27,442 nt of DNA. Source: Saprospiraceae bacterium. GTDB taxonomy: Bacteria > Bacteroidota > Bacteroidia > Chitinophagales > Saprospiraceae. This document shows positions 8,249 to 16,881 of the stretch, piece by piece. Both the position numbers and the translations under genes were made by a program. The stretch lies in contig JADKGF010000037.1 of NCBI GenBank assembly GCA_016717105.1, positions 1 to 27,442 of the forward strand. Direction: 5' to 3'. How positions within the stretch are numbered: the stretch's first letter is position 1; every line of letters begins with the position of its first letter. The notes beneath the pieces are model-generated. The model was not told where the DNA came from. It did not search any database and was given only the letters and a program-made list of their open reading frames with translations.

Positions 8249-8293
8249 ATATTGTAGAATTGTGCTATGTATAAAAGATTAATATAAAATTAA

Positions 8294-8923
8294 TTATGTA
8301 GTGGATTCTTGTGTTGGTGATGTAACATGTTCTGGACAGTCGATTCGCAATTCATGTTGGGCAAGCGCTTGCTTCATCCATTTACAGAAATGTTCATTCC
8401 CGTTTTTTTGATGTGTATAATACCTGCAAGACAAGCACATTCTTTGGATCGTGATTACACCAGATTGATTAAGGTGATGAATGATTTCCAATAAACTTAT
8501 TAATAAATTATCTTTATGGTCAGCATCTAGCTTTTGGATGGGCACTTGAATTTGTTGGGCAAAGAGCGATGTTTTTTGTGCTACATCTTTACCTTTGTTA
8601 GACAGATGAATTATATAACTTCTGGCATCATTTTGTTCAAATTCTTTGTGGATGAGTTTTTTTTGTTCCAGTATTTTGACTGTCTCGCTGATCGTGGCCT
8701 TCGACATATTAAATTCTCCAGCCAAAAAGCTAACCTTTCTCTTATCAGTATCGTGATGTAAAAGAAAAATCAGTACCTGAATTTGGATGGGACTTAACGA
8801 AAATTCCTTGCTTTCATTCCACAATAACACCCTAAATGCTTGTGCGATTCTTTCTAAAGAAGCTATAATTTTACTATCTGTATTTGTATTTTGATTGTGT
8901 ATGTCAAAAGCAGATTTTTTCAT
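8294..8923 (-). CDS. MarR-family regulator with a four-cysteine C-terminal extension
   Basis: This 209-residue protein has a MarR winged helix at about 43-112: LSPIQIQVLIFLL, a recognition region FNMSKATISETVKILEQKKLI, and the wing EQNDARSYIIHLSNKGK. After the dimerisation helices comes an extra tail with Cys 163, 166, 180 and 196 (C-x2-C-x13-C-x15-C; RMCLSCRYY, HFCKWM, RIDCPEH). Four spaced Cys plus nearby His suggest a zinc or iron-sulfur site or a thiol switch, so the protein may sense metal or oxidants. It lies 12 bp downstream of the DUF2024 gene and is probably cotranscribed. It is convergent with the ferredoxin gene. Ligand unknown. Confidence 0.88.
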   Translation of the reverse strand: MKKSAFDIHNQNTNTDSKIIASLERIAQAFRVLLWNESKEFSLSPIQIQVLIFLLHHDTDKRKVSFLAGEFNMSKATISETVKILEQKKLIHKEFEQNDARSYIIHLSNKGKDVAQKTSLFAQQIQVPIQKLDADHKDNLLISLLEIIHHLNQSGVITIQRMCLSCRYYTHQKNGNEHFCKWMKQALAQHELRIDCPEHVTSPTQESTT

Positions 8924-8935
8924 ATGGTATAATTA

Positions 8936-9196
8936 TTAACAGCCTTCCATTTCGATTATGTAATATCCGCTACTCGCAATCGATGCTTCCCATTGCGGTT
9001 TCAAATTCTCCACATGACAAAAACGACATTCTTTGGCTGTCAAAGCTTGACCTTCTTGACCTTTGGTTTTAAGATATTCCTTACCAAATTCATGAATTTT
9101 ATCGGCATCCTTGATATCATCAGGTGCGAGAATATCAAAGTGCATGATTTGCCCATCATTTTTAGTAACATAAGTATCCCAAACTGCTATTTTCAT
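8936..9196 (-). CDS. DUF2024 family protein
   Basis: This 86-residue protein matches the DUF2024 pattern: MKIAVWDTYVTKNDGQIMHFDI at the start, KIHEFGKEYL in the middle, TAKECRFCHVE with Cys57, Cys60 and His61, and SGYYIIEMEGC with a C-terminal Cys86. There is no signal peptide, so it should be cytoplasmic. No biochemical role is known to me. The CxxCH element and terminal Cys suggest metal binding or thiol chemistry. It sits between a Cys-rich MarR regulator and a CPVC thioredoxin-like gene, which points to a common redox or metal-related response. Confidence 0.88.
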   Translation of the reverse strand: MKIAVWDTYVTKNDGQIMHFDILAPDDIKDADKIHEFGKEYLKTKGQEGQALTAKECRFCHVENLKPQWEASIASSGYYIIEMEGC

Positions 9197-9256
9197 TTTT
9201 ATTATTTAGTTTGTGTTAAAGAATAATTAAACAAAAAAATCAATAAATATAAAAAA

Positions 9257-9293
9257 TGTCCCACAAAAGTAGGAATCCTAACTTTATGGGACA
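9257..9293 (-). terminator. 37-bp palindrome: terminator of the thioredoxin-like gene, possible MarR operator
   Basis: The arms 9257-9274 and 9276-9293 pair at 15 of 18 positions around A9275; the outer 7 bp (TGTCCCA/TGGGACA) are perfect. Read on the minus strand it follows the thioredoxin-like stop codon and runs into six T, so it can act as an intrinsic terminator. It also overlaps the best promoter match for the DUF2024-MarR genes, and on the minus strand contains AGTTAGGAT, a word shared with the palindrome at 9574. It could therefore also be an operator. Confidence 0.65.
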
Positions 9294-9295
9294 AA
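9264..9295 (-). promoter_or_regulatory. candidate promoter for DUF2024-marR
   Basis: On the minus strand TTTG (9295-9292) is followed after 20 bp by TACTTTTG (9271-9264), an exact fit to the -33/-7 elements of Bacteroidota. Both boxes lie in or at the edge of the palindrome 9257-9293, so a bound repressor would block them. The leader to the ATG at 9196 would be about 60 nt. Confidence 0.55.
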
Positions 9296-9299
9296 TTTT

Positions 9300-9533
9300 T
9301 TAACCTTTTACATCAACCATAGAAGCTCCAAAATTGATATGCAACACATTCCCATTTGGTGTGACTAAGGCAGGCACTGATTTTACACCCAATGTCTCCG
9401 CTTCATTTATTCTAGATTTGTCCGTTCCAAAGTGCACTATTTCTACATTATCTGTACCCAAAAGTGTGACAATGTCGTGTTCTGCACTAAGGCAAACAGG
9501 ACAACCTGCATGATAAAAAATTGATTTACTCAT
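9300..9533 (-). CDS. small thioredoxin-fold protein with CPVC motif
   Basis: This 77-residue thioredoxin or glutaredoxin-like protein has the active-site CPVC at residues 11-14 (MSKSIFYHAGCPVC), a helix (LSAEHDIVTLLG), a strand (VEIVHF), and the cis-proline segment VKSVPALVTPNG near residue 50-60, then LHINFGASM. It lacks a signal peptide and is shorter than classical thioredoxin (about 105 residues), resembling compact glutaredoxin-like proteins. Likely role: thiol-disulfide exchange with an unknown cytoplasmic partner. It precedes the DUF2024 and MarR genes on the same strand and ends at a palindromic terminator. Confidence 0.85.
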   Translation of the reverse strand: MSKSIFYHAGCPVCLSAEHDIVTLLGTDNVEIVHFGTDKSRINEAETLGVKSVPALVTPNGNVLHINFGASMVDVKG

Positions 9534-9573
9534 AATATTTTTTTTAATTGGTGAATAATTACTTTGCTTTATA

Positions 9574-9591
9574 TAGTTAGGATAACTAACA
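9574..9591. promoter_or_regulatory. palindrome upstream of the thioredoxin-like gene, candidate MarR operator
   Basis: GTTAG (9576-9580) and CTAAC (9586-9590) form perfect inverted arms around GATAA. The word AGTTAGGAT (9575-9583) is also present on the minus strand of the 9257-9293 palindrome. On the minus strand it lies just downstream of a TTTG (9594-9591) and before an AT-rich TATATAAAG, that is, between likely promoter elements. Operator use by the neighbouring MarR protein is inference. Confidence 0.5.
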
Positions 9592-9717
9592 AAATTGAAA
9601 ATAGTTTAAAAATTTTGTAATTATTTTTTAAAATATTGCTTTTTAGTTGATTTCTAATATCAAAAAATCTGGATACAAATCTTATGATTGTCAGCAGGCT
9701 TACAGTTTTGTTGTTAT

Positions 9718-9751
9718 TTTGGTAATATTTCCCACAATAAGTTTATTTTTG
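9718..9751 (+). promoter_or_regulatory. promoter of the BNR-repeat protein gene
   Basis: TTTG (9718-9721), 22 bp, then TATTTTTG (9744-9751). This lies 32 bp before the ATG at 9784 and excludes the longer open frame that begins at 9688. Confidence 0.6.
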
Positions 9752-9783
9752 GTTATGTTTACCTTTTAAAAATCAAATTGGTT

Positions 9784-12312
9784 ATGACAAAGAAATCTTT
9801 GATAATTATTGCTCTTGTGGGCGCTGCGCTATGGATGATGAACCGACATAGTGATCAAGTCTTACCAAGAAAAAAACATGGAACTGAAAAATTGTTTCCA
9901 GCCGAAGATTTTTTCCTCATGAAACAATTTCCTGAGACAAAATTTCACATACGGGCATACGAAAAAGCTTTAAAAAATATAAATACTTTTGTTCATAATG
10001 GAGCCAATCGATCTGCTGGATTGTGGCAAGTAGAAGGCCCTGGCAATATTGGTGCTCGAGCAAATACCATTGCTGTAAATCCCAAAGACCCAAATCATAT
10101 ACTTATCGGATATTCTGAAGGTGGAATATTTATGACGCGTGACGGTGGTACCAATTGGCAACCTGTTTTTGACAAGCAGCTCAGGTTATCGATAGGTGAC
10201 ATAGTTTTTGATCCTAATAATAGTTCGATTGTGTATGCAGGTACAGGTGATCCCAATATTTCTGGATATCCATTTATAGGTAATGGTATATATAAATCGA
10301 CCGATGGTGGATCCAACTGGAGCTATATTGGACTCGAAGAGACACGTGTTATCTCTCAGATCAGGGTTTCAAGTCAGGATGCCAATGTGATTTATGTTGG
10401 TGCAATGGGATTACCATTCGAAAAAAATAATGATCGTGGTCTCTACAAATCTACAAATGGTGGGCAATCTTGGCAACAAATTCTATATGTCAATGATTCT
10501 ACTGGTATTGCAGATTTAGTAATCCATCCACAGAACCACAATATTGTATACGCAACAGCTTGGAACAGAATCAGAAATAATTATAAATCGCTGGTTTCTG
10601 GACCAGATGCACACATTTATAAAAGTGTAGATGGCGGTCAAAATTGGAAGATTTTGGAAGGTGGATTACCTACGGACTCATCAAGTCGTATCGGCATTGA
10701 TATTGCTGCTTCCAATCCGAATGTACTGTACGCTTGTTATACCGATGCGACCACTTTTGATTTGAAAGATGTATTTAGATCAGATGATAGTGGAGAGACT
10801 TGGCAAAGTGTTGGTGGCGGCGTAAATCCTGATATTTATGGTGGATTTGGGTGGTATTTTGGTAAAATAAGGATCAATCCCAAAGATGCAAACGATGTTT
10901 TTTTGTTGGGTGTAGAGATGTTTCGTAGTAAAGATGGCGGTCAATCATGGGTAAGAGCAGTGCCGCCTTGGTGGTTATATGATGTGCACGCCGATAAGCA
11001 TGACCTGATTTTTTCGGAAGAAAAGATGTATCTCACAACTGATGGTGGCGCTTATAGTGCCGATATAACTGGAGAAATCTGGACTAAAATTGAAAATATT
11101 CCTACCACGCAATTTTACAGAGTAGGGTATAATCCACACAAACCGCATCTTTTTTATGGTGGAGCACAAGATAACGGTACATCTGGTGGCAACAAGGATT
11201 CAATCAATGTTTGGCAAAGAGTTTTTGGAGGTGATGGTTTTCAAATGCTGTTCCATCCGTTGGATTCTCTTACTTTTTATGTTGAAACGCAAAATGGTGG
11301 ACTATATGTTACTGATGATGGTGGCGATAATTTTGATAATGCCACCGATGGGCTTAATCAATCAGAACCAAAAAATTGGGATATGCCGATTATCATGAGC
11401 AAGCACAATTCGGAGGTTTTGTACACTGGAACAGATAGAATTTATAGGAACGAGACTGGTAAAGATGTTTTTTGGGTAGCCATTAGTCCTCCGCTAACTG
11501 ACCTTTCATCAGGATTCTTGAGACACAATATCAGTGCGATACATGCGTCAGATATTGATGAAAATCTAATAGCTGCGGGCACAAGTGACGGTTTGCTTTG
11601 GCTTACTGATGATGGTGGTCAATCTTGGAAAAACATTAGCAGTAATTTACCACAAAAATATATTTCATCAATCTGCTTTTCGCCTAAAGACGACAAAACA
11701 CTTTATGTTACTTATACAGGATATAAAGACAATGACAATACGCCTTATATTTATAGATCAAATGATCTTGGTGCGAATTGGCAGCCTGTACAAGGGAATA
11801 TGCCAGCTATTGCCATAAATAATGTCCTTGCACTCGAACAAAAGAATAAAGCAAATGATATACTTTTTATTGCGACAGATGCGGGTGTTTTTTATACAAA
11901 AGATCATAAAGATTGGTTGCGACTTGGCGAAAACATGCCACTAATTGCTGTGTATGATGTAGAATATAATGAGGCAAAGAATCTTTTAATAGCTGGAACA
12001 TTTGGACGAAGCATCCAAAGCTTTGATCTCAAACAAATTAGTTATCCTGAAACCATAGGCGTATCCGAAAATGAATTGACTTCTGTAGGTTTAGTTTCCA
12101 ATTTGGTGGCCAATGATCAACCTTTGGTTTTAATAAATCCAACAGGAAAAATCGAGACTTTTGTAGTAACAAATGTATTTGGACAAGTCATAATGCAAAT
12201 CCAACCATCGGTATATTCGACGGAAGTAGATATTAACCATCTTGCACCAGGCCATTATTTTATTTATCGAAAAGATACAAAAGCAAAAGGCACCAGATTC
12301 ATTAAAATCTGA
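9784..12312 (+). CDS. BNR/VPS10-type beta-propeller protein with T9SS sorting tail
   Basis: This secreted protein of 842 residues starts with a hydrophobic N-terminal segment (SLIIIALVGAALWMM) that serves as signal peptide or anchor. The body is a chain of propeller blades with at least nine Asp-box motifs of the S/T-x-D-G-G-x-x-W type (TRDGGTNW, STDGGSNW, STNGGQSW, SVDGGQNW, SDDSGETW, SKDGGQSW, TDDGGDNF, TDDGGQSW, SNDLGANW), as in VPS10/sortilin-like and sialidase-like repeat proteins. The last 70 residues, with NPTGKIETFVVTNVFGQVI and LAPGHYFIYRKD to RFIKI, are a type A T9SS sorting domain. The protein is expected to be exported and attached to, or released from, the cell surface. No catalytic residues can be assigned. 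ATG 9784 is chosen because the promoter lies inside the longer frame. Confidence 0.87.
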   Translation: MTKKSLIIIALVGAALWMMNRHSDQVLPRKKHGTEKLFPAEDFFLMKQFPETKFHIRAYEKALKNINTFVHNGANRSAGLWQVEGPGNIGARANTIAVNPKDPNHILIGYSEGGIFMTRDGGTNWQPVFDKQLRLSIGDIVFDPNNSSIVYAGTGDPNISGYPFIGNGIYKSTDGGSNWSYIGLEETRVISQIRVSSQDANVIYVGAMGLPFEKNNDRGLYKSTNGGQSWQQILYVNDSTGIADLVIHPQNHNIVYATAWNRIRNNYKSLVSGPDAHIYKSVDGGQNWKILEGGLPTDSSSRIGIDIAASNPNVLYACYTDATTFDLKDVFRSDDSGETWQSVGGGVNPDIYGGFGWYFGKIRINPKDANDVFLLGVEMFRSKDGGQSWVRAVPPWWLYDVHADKHDLIFSEEKMYLTTDGGAYSADITGEIWTKIENIPTTQFYRVGYNPHKPHLFYGGAQDNGTSGGNKDSINVWQRVFGGDGFQMLFHPLDSLTFYVETQNGGLYVTDDGGDNFDNATDGLNQSEPKNWDMPIIMSKHNSEVLYTGTDRIYRNETGKDVFWVAISPPLTDLSSGFLRHNISAIHASDIDENLIAAGTSDGLLWLTDDGGQSWKNISSNLPQKYISSICFSPKDDKTLYVTYTGYKDNDNTPYIYRSNDLGANWQPVQGNMPAIAINNVLALEQKNKANDILFIATDAGVFYTKDHKDWLRLGENMPLIAVYDVEYNEAKNLLIAGTFGRSIQSFDLKQISYPETIGVSENELTSVGLVSNLVANDQPLVLINPTGKIETFVVTNVFGQVIMQIQPSVYSTEVDINHLAPGHYFIYRKDTKAKGTRFIKI

Positions 12313-12319
12313 TGCCTTT
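12286..12319. terminator. bidirectional terminator between convergent genes
   Basis: The inverted repeat 12286-12299 / 12306-12319 (AAAGGCACCAGATT with AATCTGATGCCTTT, one mismatch) spans the stop codon of the BNR gene at 12310-12312. A- and T-rich flanks allow use from both the BNR gene and the lipoprotein gene. Confidence 0.7.
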
Positions 12320-12348
12320 GGTTTATTATTTTTGGAGGTCTTTTGATA

Positions 12349-12876
12349 TTATTTCATCCCAAATACTGGAATAACGGAACCGTCAAGTTTAATTACAGGA
12401 ATACCTTTAACATCTTTTTTAGGTATCGTGATGACGTATGAAGGGCGATATTCAGGAACAGTCTTAGTGCTAATATTTGTTTTGACTTGTAATGTTGGAA
12501 CTTCGCCAGAAGTATCAAGGCCTTCAACCACAAATGATGTTTCCTTTATTGTTTTATCTGCAAAAATGGCAAATACTTCATTGTCATTAAAGTTTAATGA
12601 TTCATTTTGTGGAGATTTGATATACACTTGAAGTGAATTTAGCGATTTGAAATTAAAAGCCACATTTCCTTCTTGTACAATTTGGGTCTGATCAAGCTTA
12701 TGTGTCACTGAGATATCTTTGGCACCAGTTCCTTCCAACGCTTTTGAATCATTAGGTGAAACGACCTCAGCAGCAGCTGTAGTGGTTTCACCCGCAGCAG
12801 TTGCTTTATCATTTTTACAAGAAATCACTGTAAAAGTCAGTGATACTGCAAATGTAAACATTAAAAATGGTTTCAT
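12349..12876 (-). CDS. predicted lipoprotein, unknown function
   Basis: This 175-residue protein has a type II signal peptide: MKPFLMFTFAVSLTFTVISC, lipobox V-I-S-C with Cys20 as lipidation site. An Ala/Thr-rich linker (ATAAGETTTAAAEVV) follows, then a region rich in beta strands with VTHKLDQTQIVQEGNVAFNFKSL, SLQVYIKSPQ, VFAIFADKTIKETSFVVEGL and VPEYRPSYVITIPKKDVKGIPVIKLDGS. I recognise no family. It is probably anchored in the outer or inner membrane facing the periplasm. It has its own -7 box within the gap to the SprB gene. Confidence 0.8.
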   Translation of the reverse strand: MKPFLMFTFAVSLTFTVISCKNDKATAAGETTTAAAEVVSPNDSKALEGTGAKDISVTHKLDQTQIVQEGNVAFNFKSLNSLQVYIKSPQNESLNFNDNEVFAIFADKTIKETSFVVEGLDTSGEVPTLQVKTNISTKTVPEYRPSYVITIPKKDVKGIPVIKLDGSVIPVFGMK

Positions 12877-12989
12877 ATTTATTTGATTTTACTAATAATT
12901 TATTTAAAAAATGAATTTACATTATTTATAAATGTGATAAAAAACGCTATATTTCACAATTTTGTTTTGTTTATCAACATATTTTGGCG

Positions 12990-12997
12990 CAAAAATA
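12990..12997 (-). promoter_or_regulatory. -7 box for the lipoprotein gene
   Basis: On the minus strand the octamer reads TATTTTTG (TAnnTTTG), about 115 bp before the ATG at 12876. No clear -33 TTTG was seen. Confidence 0.45.
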
Positions 12998-13015
12998 AAA
13001 ATATATTTTGAATCC

Positions 13016-16000
13016 TTATTTCAGAATAACAATTTTCTTTACTATGGATTTATTGTTGACCCATAATTTGCACAAATACATGCCACTTTCATTAAGACCT
13101 ATCAAATCAGTATCTAAAGTAATGCTCTTATCATCAAACTTTTGGCTAAATTGTATTTTTCCGGTAAGGTCATAAATTTCCACTTTTGAAACTTTCTCAG
13201 AACTTTCGATACTAAGTTTATCCTGCGCTGGATTTGGTAAAATGGAAATAGTCCAATGCTTTGCGTCTTCAGTTGCACTAATAGAATTTAAAAGGATATC
13301 CTCTACTACTAATATACAGTCTGTTAAATCACGCACTATTAGGGTATATATACCAGCACTCAATTGGGTGATGGTTGCTGTATTCCCAATCTTTACTCCA
13401 TTTTTGAACCATTCATACTTCAAGGTACCGATACCGCCAGTGACATTAGCCGTAAGGCTTCCATCCTGAGATGTTTCGGTAGCTGGTCTAATTTTACCAA
13501 TATTATCAAGCACAATGGCAGGATACATCGGCACAATCACCACATCTGTCAGTATAGTAATACAAGCAGTTGAATCACTTATGATGATGGTGTAATTACC
13601 TATTTCTAATGAGTCTAGCGGCTTGGTATAAATATTTGGGCCTTTGTACAATTTTATGTCGTAAGGCTCTTGGCCACCTGTAATATTTAAAGTTACTGAA
13701 CCATCAGCAATATTAAAACAGCTTGCAGAAGTGGTTGAAAATGTTGCAGCCAATAGACAGCCGCCTCCACCAACAACTGCCCAATTTCTATAACTACATG
13801 CCTTCGAATCGGTTAGTGTATAATAATAAATTCCTGGTACTAGATTTTCTATGGTAAATGTCGTATCACTATTGGACCATGACACTTTATAAGGTCCAGT
13901 TCCTCCGATAGGTGTCAAAATTACTTTACCATCATTACTACCATTCATAGATTCATCGATGATATTCACCTTAGCAGAAAGCGTATCTGGCTGTGTCAAA
14001 GTAAATGATTCACTGTGTTGACAATTACCAAGATCTGTTATAGTCGCGTTGTAAATACCGGCAGCAAGATTGTACAAACTATCACCGGATAGGGTAGGCA
14101 CTGACCAATCTACATCCAAGGGACCGAAGCCACCTGAAATGCTCAATAAGATTGCGCCATCACTGTCGCCATGGCAAGATGGTCTTACCAAATTGACGGT
14201 ATCTACGCGAATAGTATCAGATAGATGTATGGTAAATGGATATTTTTCTACACATTGATTTTGATCCATGATTGTGATCGTATATACACCAGCCTTTAAT
14301 GTATCTGTAAGTAATAAAGTATCACCATGAGACCAAGTAAAATCTAAGGCACCGACACCGCCAACAAGTGCAATATTTAGAAAACCGTTAGTATCGGCTG
14401 GGCAAAGAATCGTATCAGATGATAATATATTAGCCTTAATAAGTGGTGGCTGAGTGATAGCTACCGTTCTTGGTAAGCTTTGGCAGCCATTATTATCTGT
14501 GGCTACCACGGAATGGACGCCTGCAGGCAGTGTATTAACCGTAGCTGTTGTTTGACCCGTGGACCAAAGATAAGTATAGTTTAGTTGGTTGGTGACCGAA
14601 GCAATACCTGTACTGTCTCCGTAACATAAAATATTTTTGCTACTGATCAGGTTTATGGTAAAAGATGCATTAGTACCGACTGTAAATGTATCGATGGTAG
14701 AACAATTATTGGCATCAGAAACAGTAATAAAATAATTTCCTGAAGCTACATTTGATATTTGTGTTGTGGTCGCACCATTTGACCAAAGATATTGGTACGG
14801 AAGTAAGCCTTGTGATGCACTGATTGTAATAGAACCATTCGTGGCACCTAGACAACTTGCATTTGTGCTTTGAATTATATTAAGTGCAATAGGTATAGGA
14901 TTATTAACAGTGGCAGTCGCGGTTTTTGTACACCCTTTACAATCTGTAATGGTAACAGTGTAGCTTCCAGGCCCGATGTTGGTTATGCTAGAGTTTGTAC
15001 TGCCATTAGTCCAAATATATGAATATCCATTGCATCCTCCGCTGACTTGCGTTAAAATATTACCATTTTGTTGGTTGTGACATATAGGTTGCTGGACTGA
15101 GGTGATGATATTGATTTCCGTTGGATTATTGATGACAAAAGAAGCGTTTTTAGTACATGTGGTACCAGCATCAGACACAGTAACTGAATAGGTTCCAGGT
15201 GAAAGATTTGTAATCGCAGCACTTGTCGCATTATTTGACCAAATATAACTCACATTGCCTACACTACCCATAACATCTAGAGAAATAGAGCCATCATTCG
15301 CATTATGGCATGAGCAATCAAGTTTGACCGCATTAAGATTCAAATCCTGTGGCTGTGTAATAATGAGATTTGTTGTAGCGCTACAGTCAAAGATGTCGGT
15401 TATTGTAATCGAATAACTACCAGCTATTAAATTGGATTGAGTATTGGTTGTTCCTACACCAGAAGATCCATTCGACCAGTTAAATTCATATGGGCCAGTT
15501 CCTCCGGTTGCACTCACCATTGCTATTCCATTATTGCCTCCAAAGCAACTGACGTTTTGTTGTATTGTGGTGGATCCAACTATCATTTGTGGATTATTGA
15601 TAACCACGGTATTAGAACTCGTACATTGAGCTATATCGGTGACAGTGATGATATATGTACCCGCTGTTACATTTTGGATGTTTTGATTTGTACCACCATT
15701 TGACCACGAATAAGTGAAAGGTGCAGTTCCACCAGTAACAGTAGCTAATGCATAGCCACTGGCATCACCAAAACACTGTGCATCTTCTGTGTTGAAAGTA
15801 ATGGTCATTTCTGGGGATTCTGTTACTGTAGCTGAACCAGTTGCTTGACAGTTGTTGGCATCGGTTACGGTGACGAAATATGTTCCTGATTCAAGGTTTG
15901 ATATATTTTGGGTATTATCGCCTGTATTCCATTCATAGGAAAAGCCACCTGTGCCACCAGAAGCTAGGACGGAAGCCGTTCCATTAGAAGCGCCAATACA

Positions 16001-16831
16001 AACAATCGACCCAGAAGCATTTACCAAGATTTGTGGTGGCGAAGAAATGGTTTCAGTTGCAGTTGATGTGGTGCCTACATTGTCAGTGACTGTTACTGTA
16101 AAAGGACCTGCAGGTAATGTCGTGTTTGTCATAGAAGTGACACCATTACTCCATTGATAAGTGTAAGGCGAAGTTCCACCAGTTGCAGAGACTGTTGCTG
16201 TTCCATCTTGAAAGCCAAAACAGGAAATATCCATGACATTTTCTATTGTAGCTTCCAGAGGTTGTGCGCCAGATTGTATTGGAATTTGTAAATTGGTAAG
16301 AACGACTCGATCATTTTGGTTGCCATCAGCACCGTTAGCAATAACTGAGGCAGCATAAAATTTAATAACTGGATTGGTACCTGTTGTCGCAGGCGCCGTC
16401 CAATCGATGCTGTAGGAAAGTTCGTTACTTCCTGGGAAATTTTGAGCATTTACGTGGCCGAAATAGGTTTTTCCTCCAGCACTACGCAAAGATGTGAATG
16501 GTGGTGTAGCTCCATAACTACCTGCTTGGCCATTTGATCCATTTAGAGCGACCATTTGAAATCCACCTCGTACAGCATTTCCATTGGGATTTGTTATTGT
16601 CACTGTTAATGTATAAGTCTCACCTGTGATGATGGTGGAAGGTAAGCCATCGATAGTGACCGAACCATCAAGATTTGAGTTGTTTCCTGTATGACATTGT
16701 CCACATGTCGAATCAGGCGGCGCTCCAGTATATCCTGAACTTCCAGAAATAGGATGTTGAGATGCATTGCTCAATCCAAAAATAATGGCAACCATTGCGC
16801 CAAATATCACATAAGTGTTCTTAAATTGCAT
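13016..16831 (-). CDS. SprB-repeat surface protein with choice-of-anchor V domain and T9SS tail
   Basis: This is a 1271-residue secreted protein. Residues 1-24 are a signal peptide. Residues about 29-190 form a choice-of-anchor V/reelin-like domain that begins GSSGYTGAPPDSTCGQCHTG, with a CXXCH motif at 43-47. Then come 13 tandem SprB-type repeats of about 73-80 residues, each with C-x-G/N-x-x-x-G-x-A/I, a GGT.PY.Y.WSNG core, and L.AG.Y.VTVTD..GC before the next repeat. The last 85 residues (WTISILPNPAQDKLSIES, VEIYDLTGKI, KKIVILK) are a T9SS type A sorting domain. SprB of Flavobacterium johnsoniae is the mobile gliding adhesin, so an adhesive surface role is likely. The gene follows ribE by 50 bp on the same strand. 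Confidence 0.92.
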   Translation of the reverse strand: MQFKNTYVIFGAMVAIIFGLSNASQHPISGSSGYTGAPPDSTCGQCHTGNNSNLDGSVTIDGLPSTIITGETYTLTVTITNPNGNAVRGGFQMVALNGSNGQAGSYGATPPFTSLRSAGGKTYFGHVNAQNFPGSNELSYSIDWTAPATTGTNPVIKFYAASVIANGADGNQNDRVVLTNLQIPIQSGAQPLEATIENVMDISCFGFQDGTATVSATGGTSPYTYQWSNGVTSMTNTTLPAGPFTVTVTDNVGTTSTATETISSPPQILVNASGSIVCIGASNGTASVLASGGTGGFSYEWNTGDNTQNISNLESGTYFVTVTDANNCQATGSATVTESPEMTITFNTEDAQCFGDASGYALATVTGGTAPFTYSWSNGGTNQNIQNVTAGTYIITVTDIAQCTSSNTVVINNPQMIVGSTTIQQNVSCFGGNNGIAMVSATGGTGPYEFNWSNGSSGVGTTNTQSNLIAGSYSITITDIFDCSATTNLIITQPQDLNLNAVKLDCSCHNANDGSISLDVMGSVGNVSYIWSNNATSAAITNLSPGTYSVTVSDAGTTCTKNASFVINNPTEINIITSVQQPICHNQQNGNILTQVSGGCNGYSYIWTNGSTNSSITNIGPGSYTVTITDCKGCTKTATATVNNPIPIALNIIQSTNASCLGATNGSITISASQGLLPYQYLWSNGATTTQISNVASGNYFITVSDANNCSTIDTFTVGTNASFTINLISSKNILCYGDSTGIASVTNQLNYTYLWSTGQTTATVNTLPAGVHSVVATDNNGCQSLPRTVAITQPPLIKANILSSDTILCPADTNGFLNIALVGGVGALDFTWSHGDTLLLTDTLKAGVYTITIMDQNQCVEKYPFTIHLSDTIRVDTVNLVRPSCHGDSDGAILLSISGGFGPLDVDWSVPTLSGDSLYNLAAGIYNATITDLGNCQHSESFTLTQPDTLSAKVNIIDESMNGSNDGKVILTPIGGTGPYKVSWSNSDTTFTIENLVPGIYYYTLTDSKACSYRNWAVVGGGGCLLAATFSTTSASCFNIADGSVTLNITGGQEPYDIKLYKGPNIYTKPLDSLEIGNYTIIISDSTACITILTDVVIVPMYPAIVLDNIGKIRPATETSQDGSLTANVTGGIGTLKYEWFKNGVKIGNTATITQLSAGIYTLIVRDLTDCILVVEDILLNSISATEDAKHWTISILPNPAQDKLSIESSEKVSKVEIYDLTGKIQFSQKFDDKSITLDTDLIGLNESGMYLCKLWVNNKSIVKKIVILK

Positions 16832-16881
16832 GAGGAAGTATTGTATTGATTCTAAAAATAACGAAAATTATTAAAAATGCC

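Noticed and set aside
8249..8293. Terminator between the ferredoxin and MarR genes
   Set aside because: Only a weak ATTAAT/ATTAAT repeat is present, with no stable GC-containing stem.
9688..9783. N-terminal extension of the BNR protein
   Set aside because: The best promoter lies inside it, and the residues from ATG 9784 give a normal export signal.
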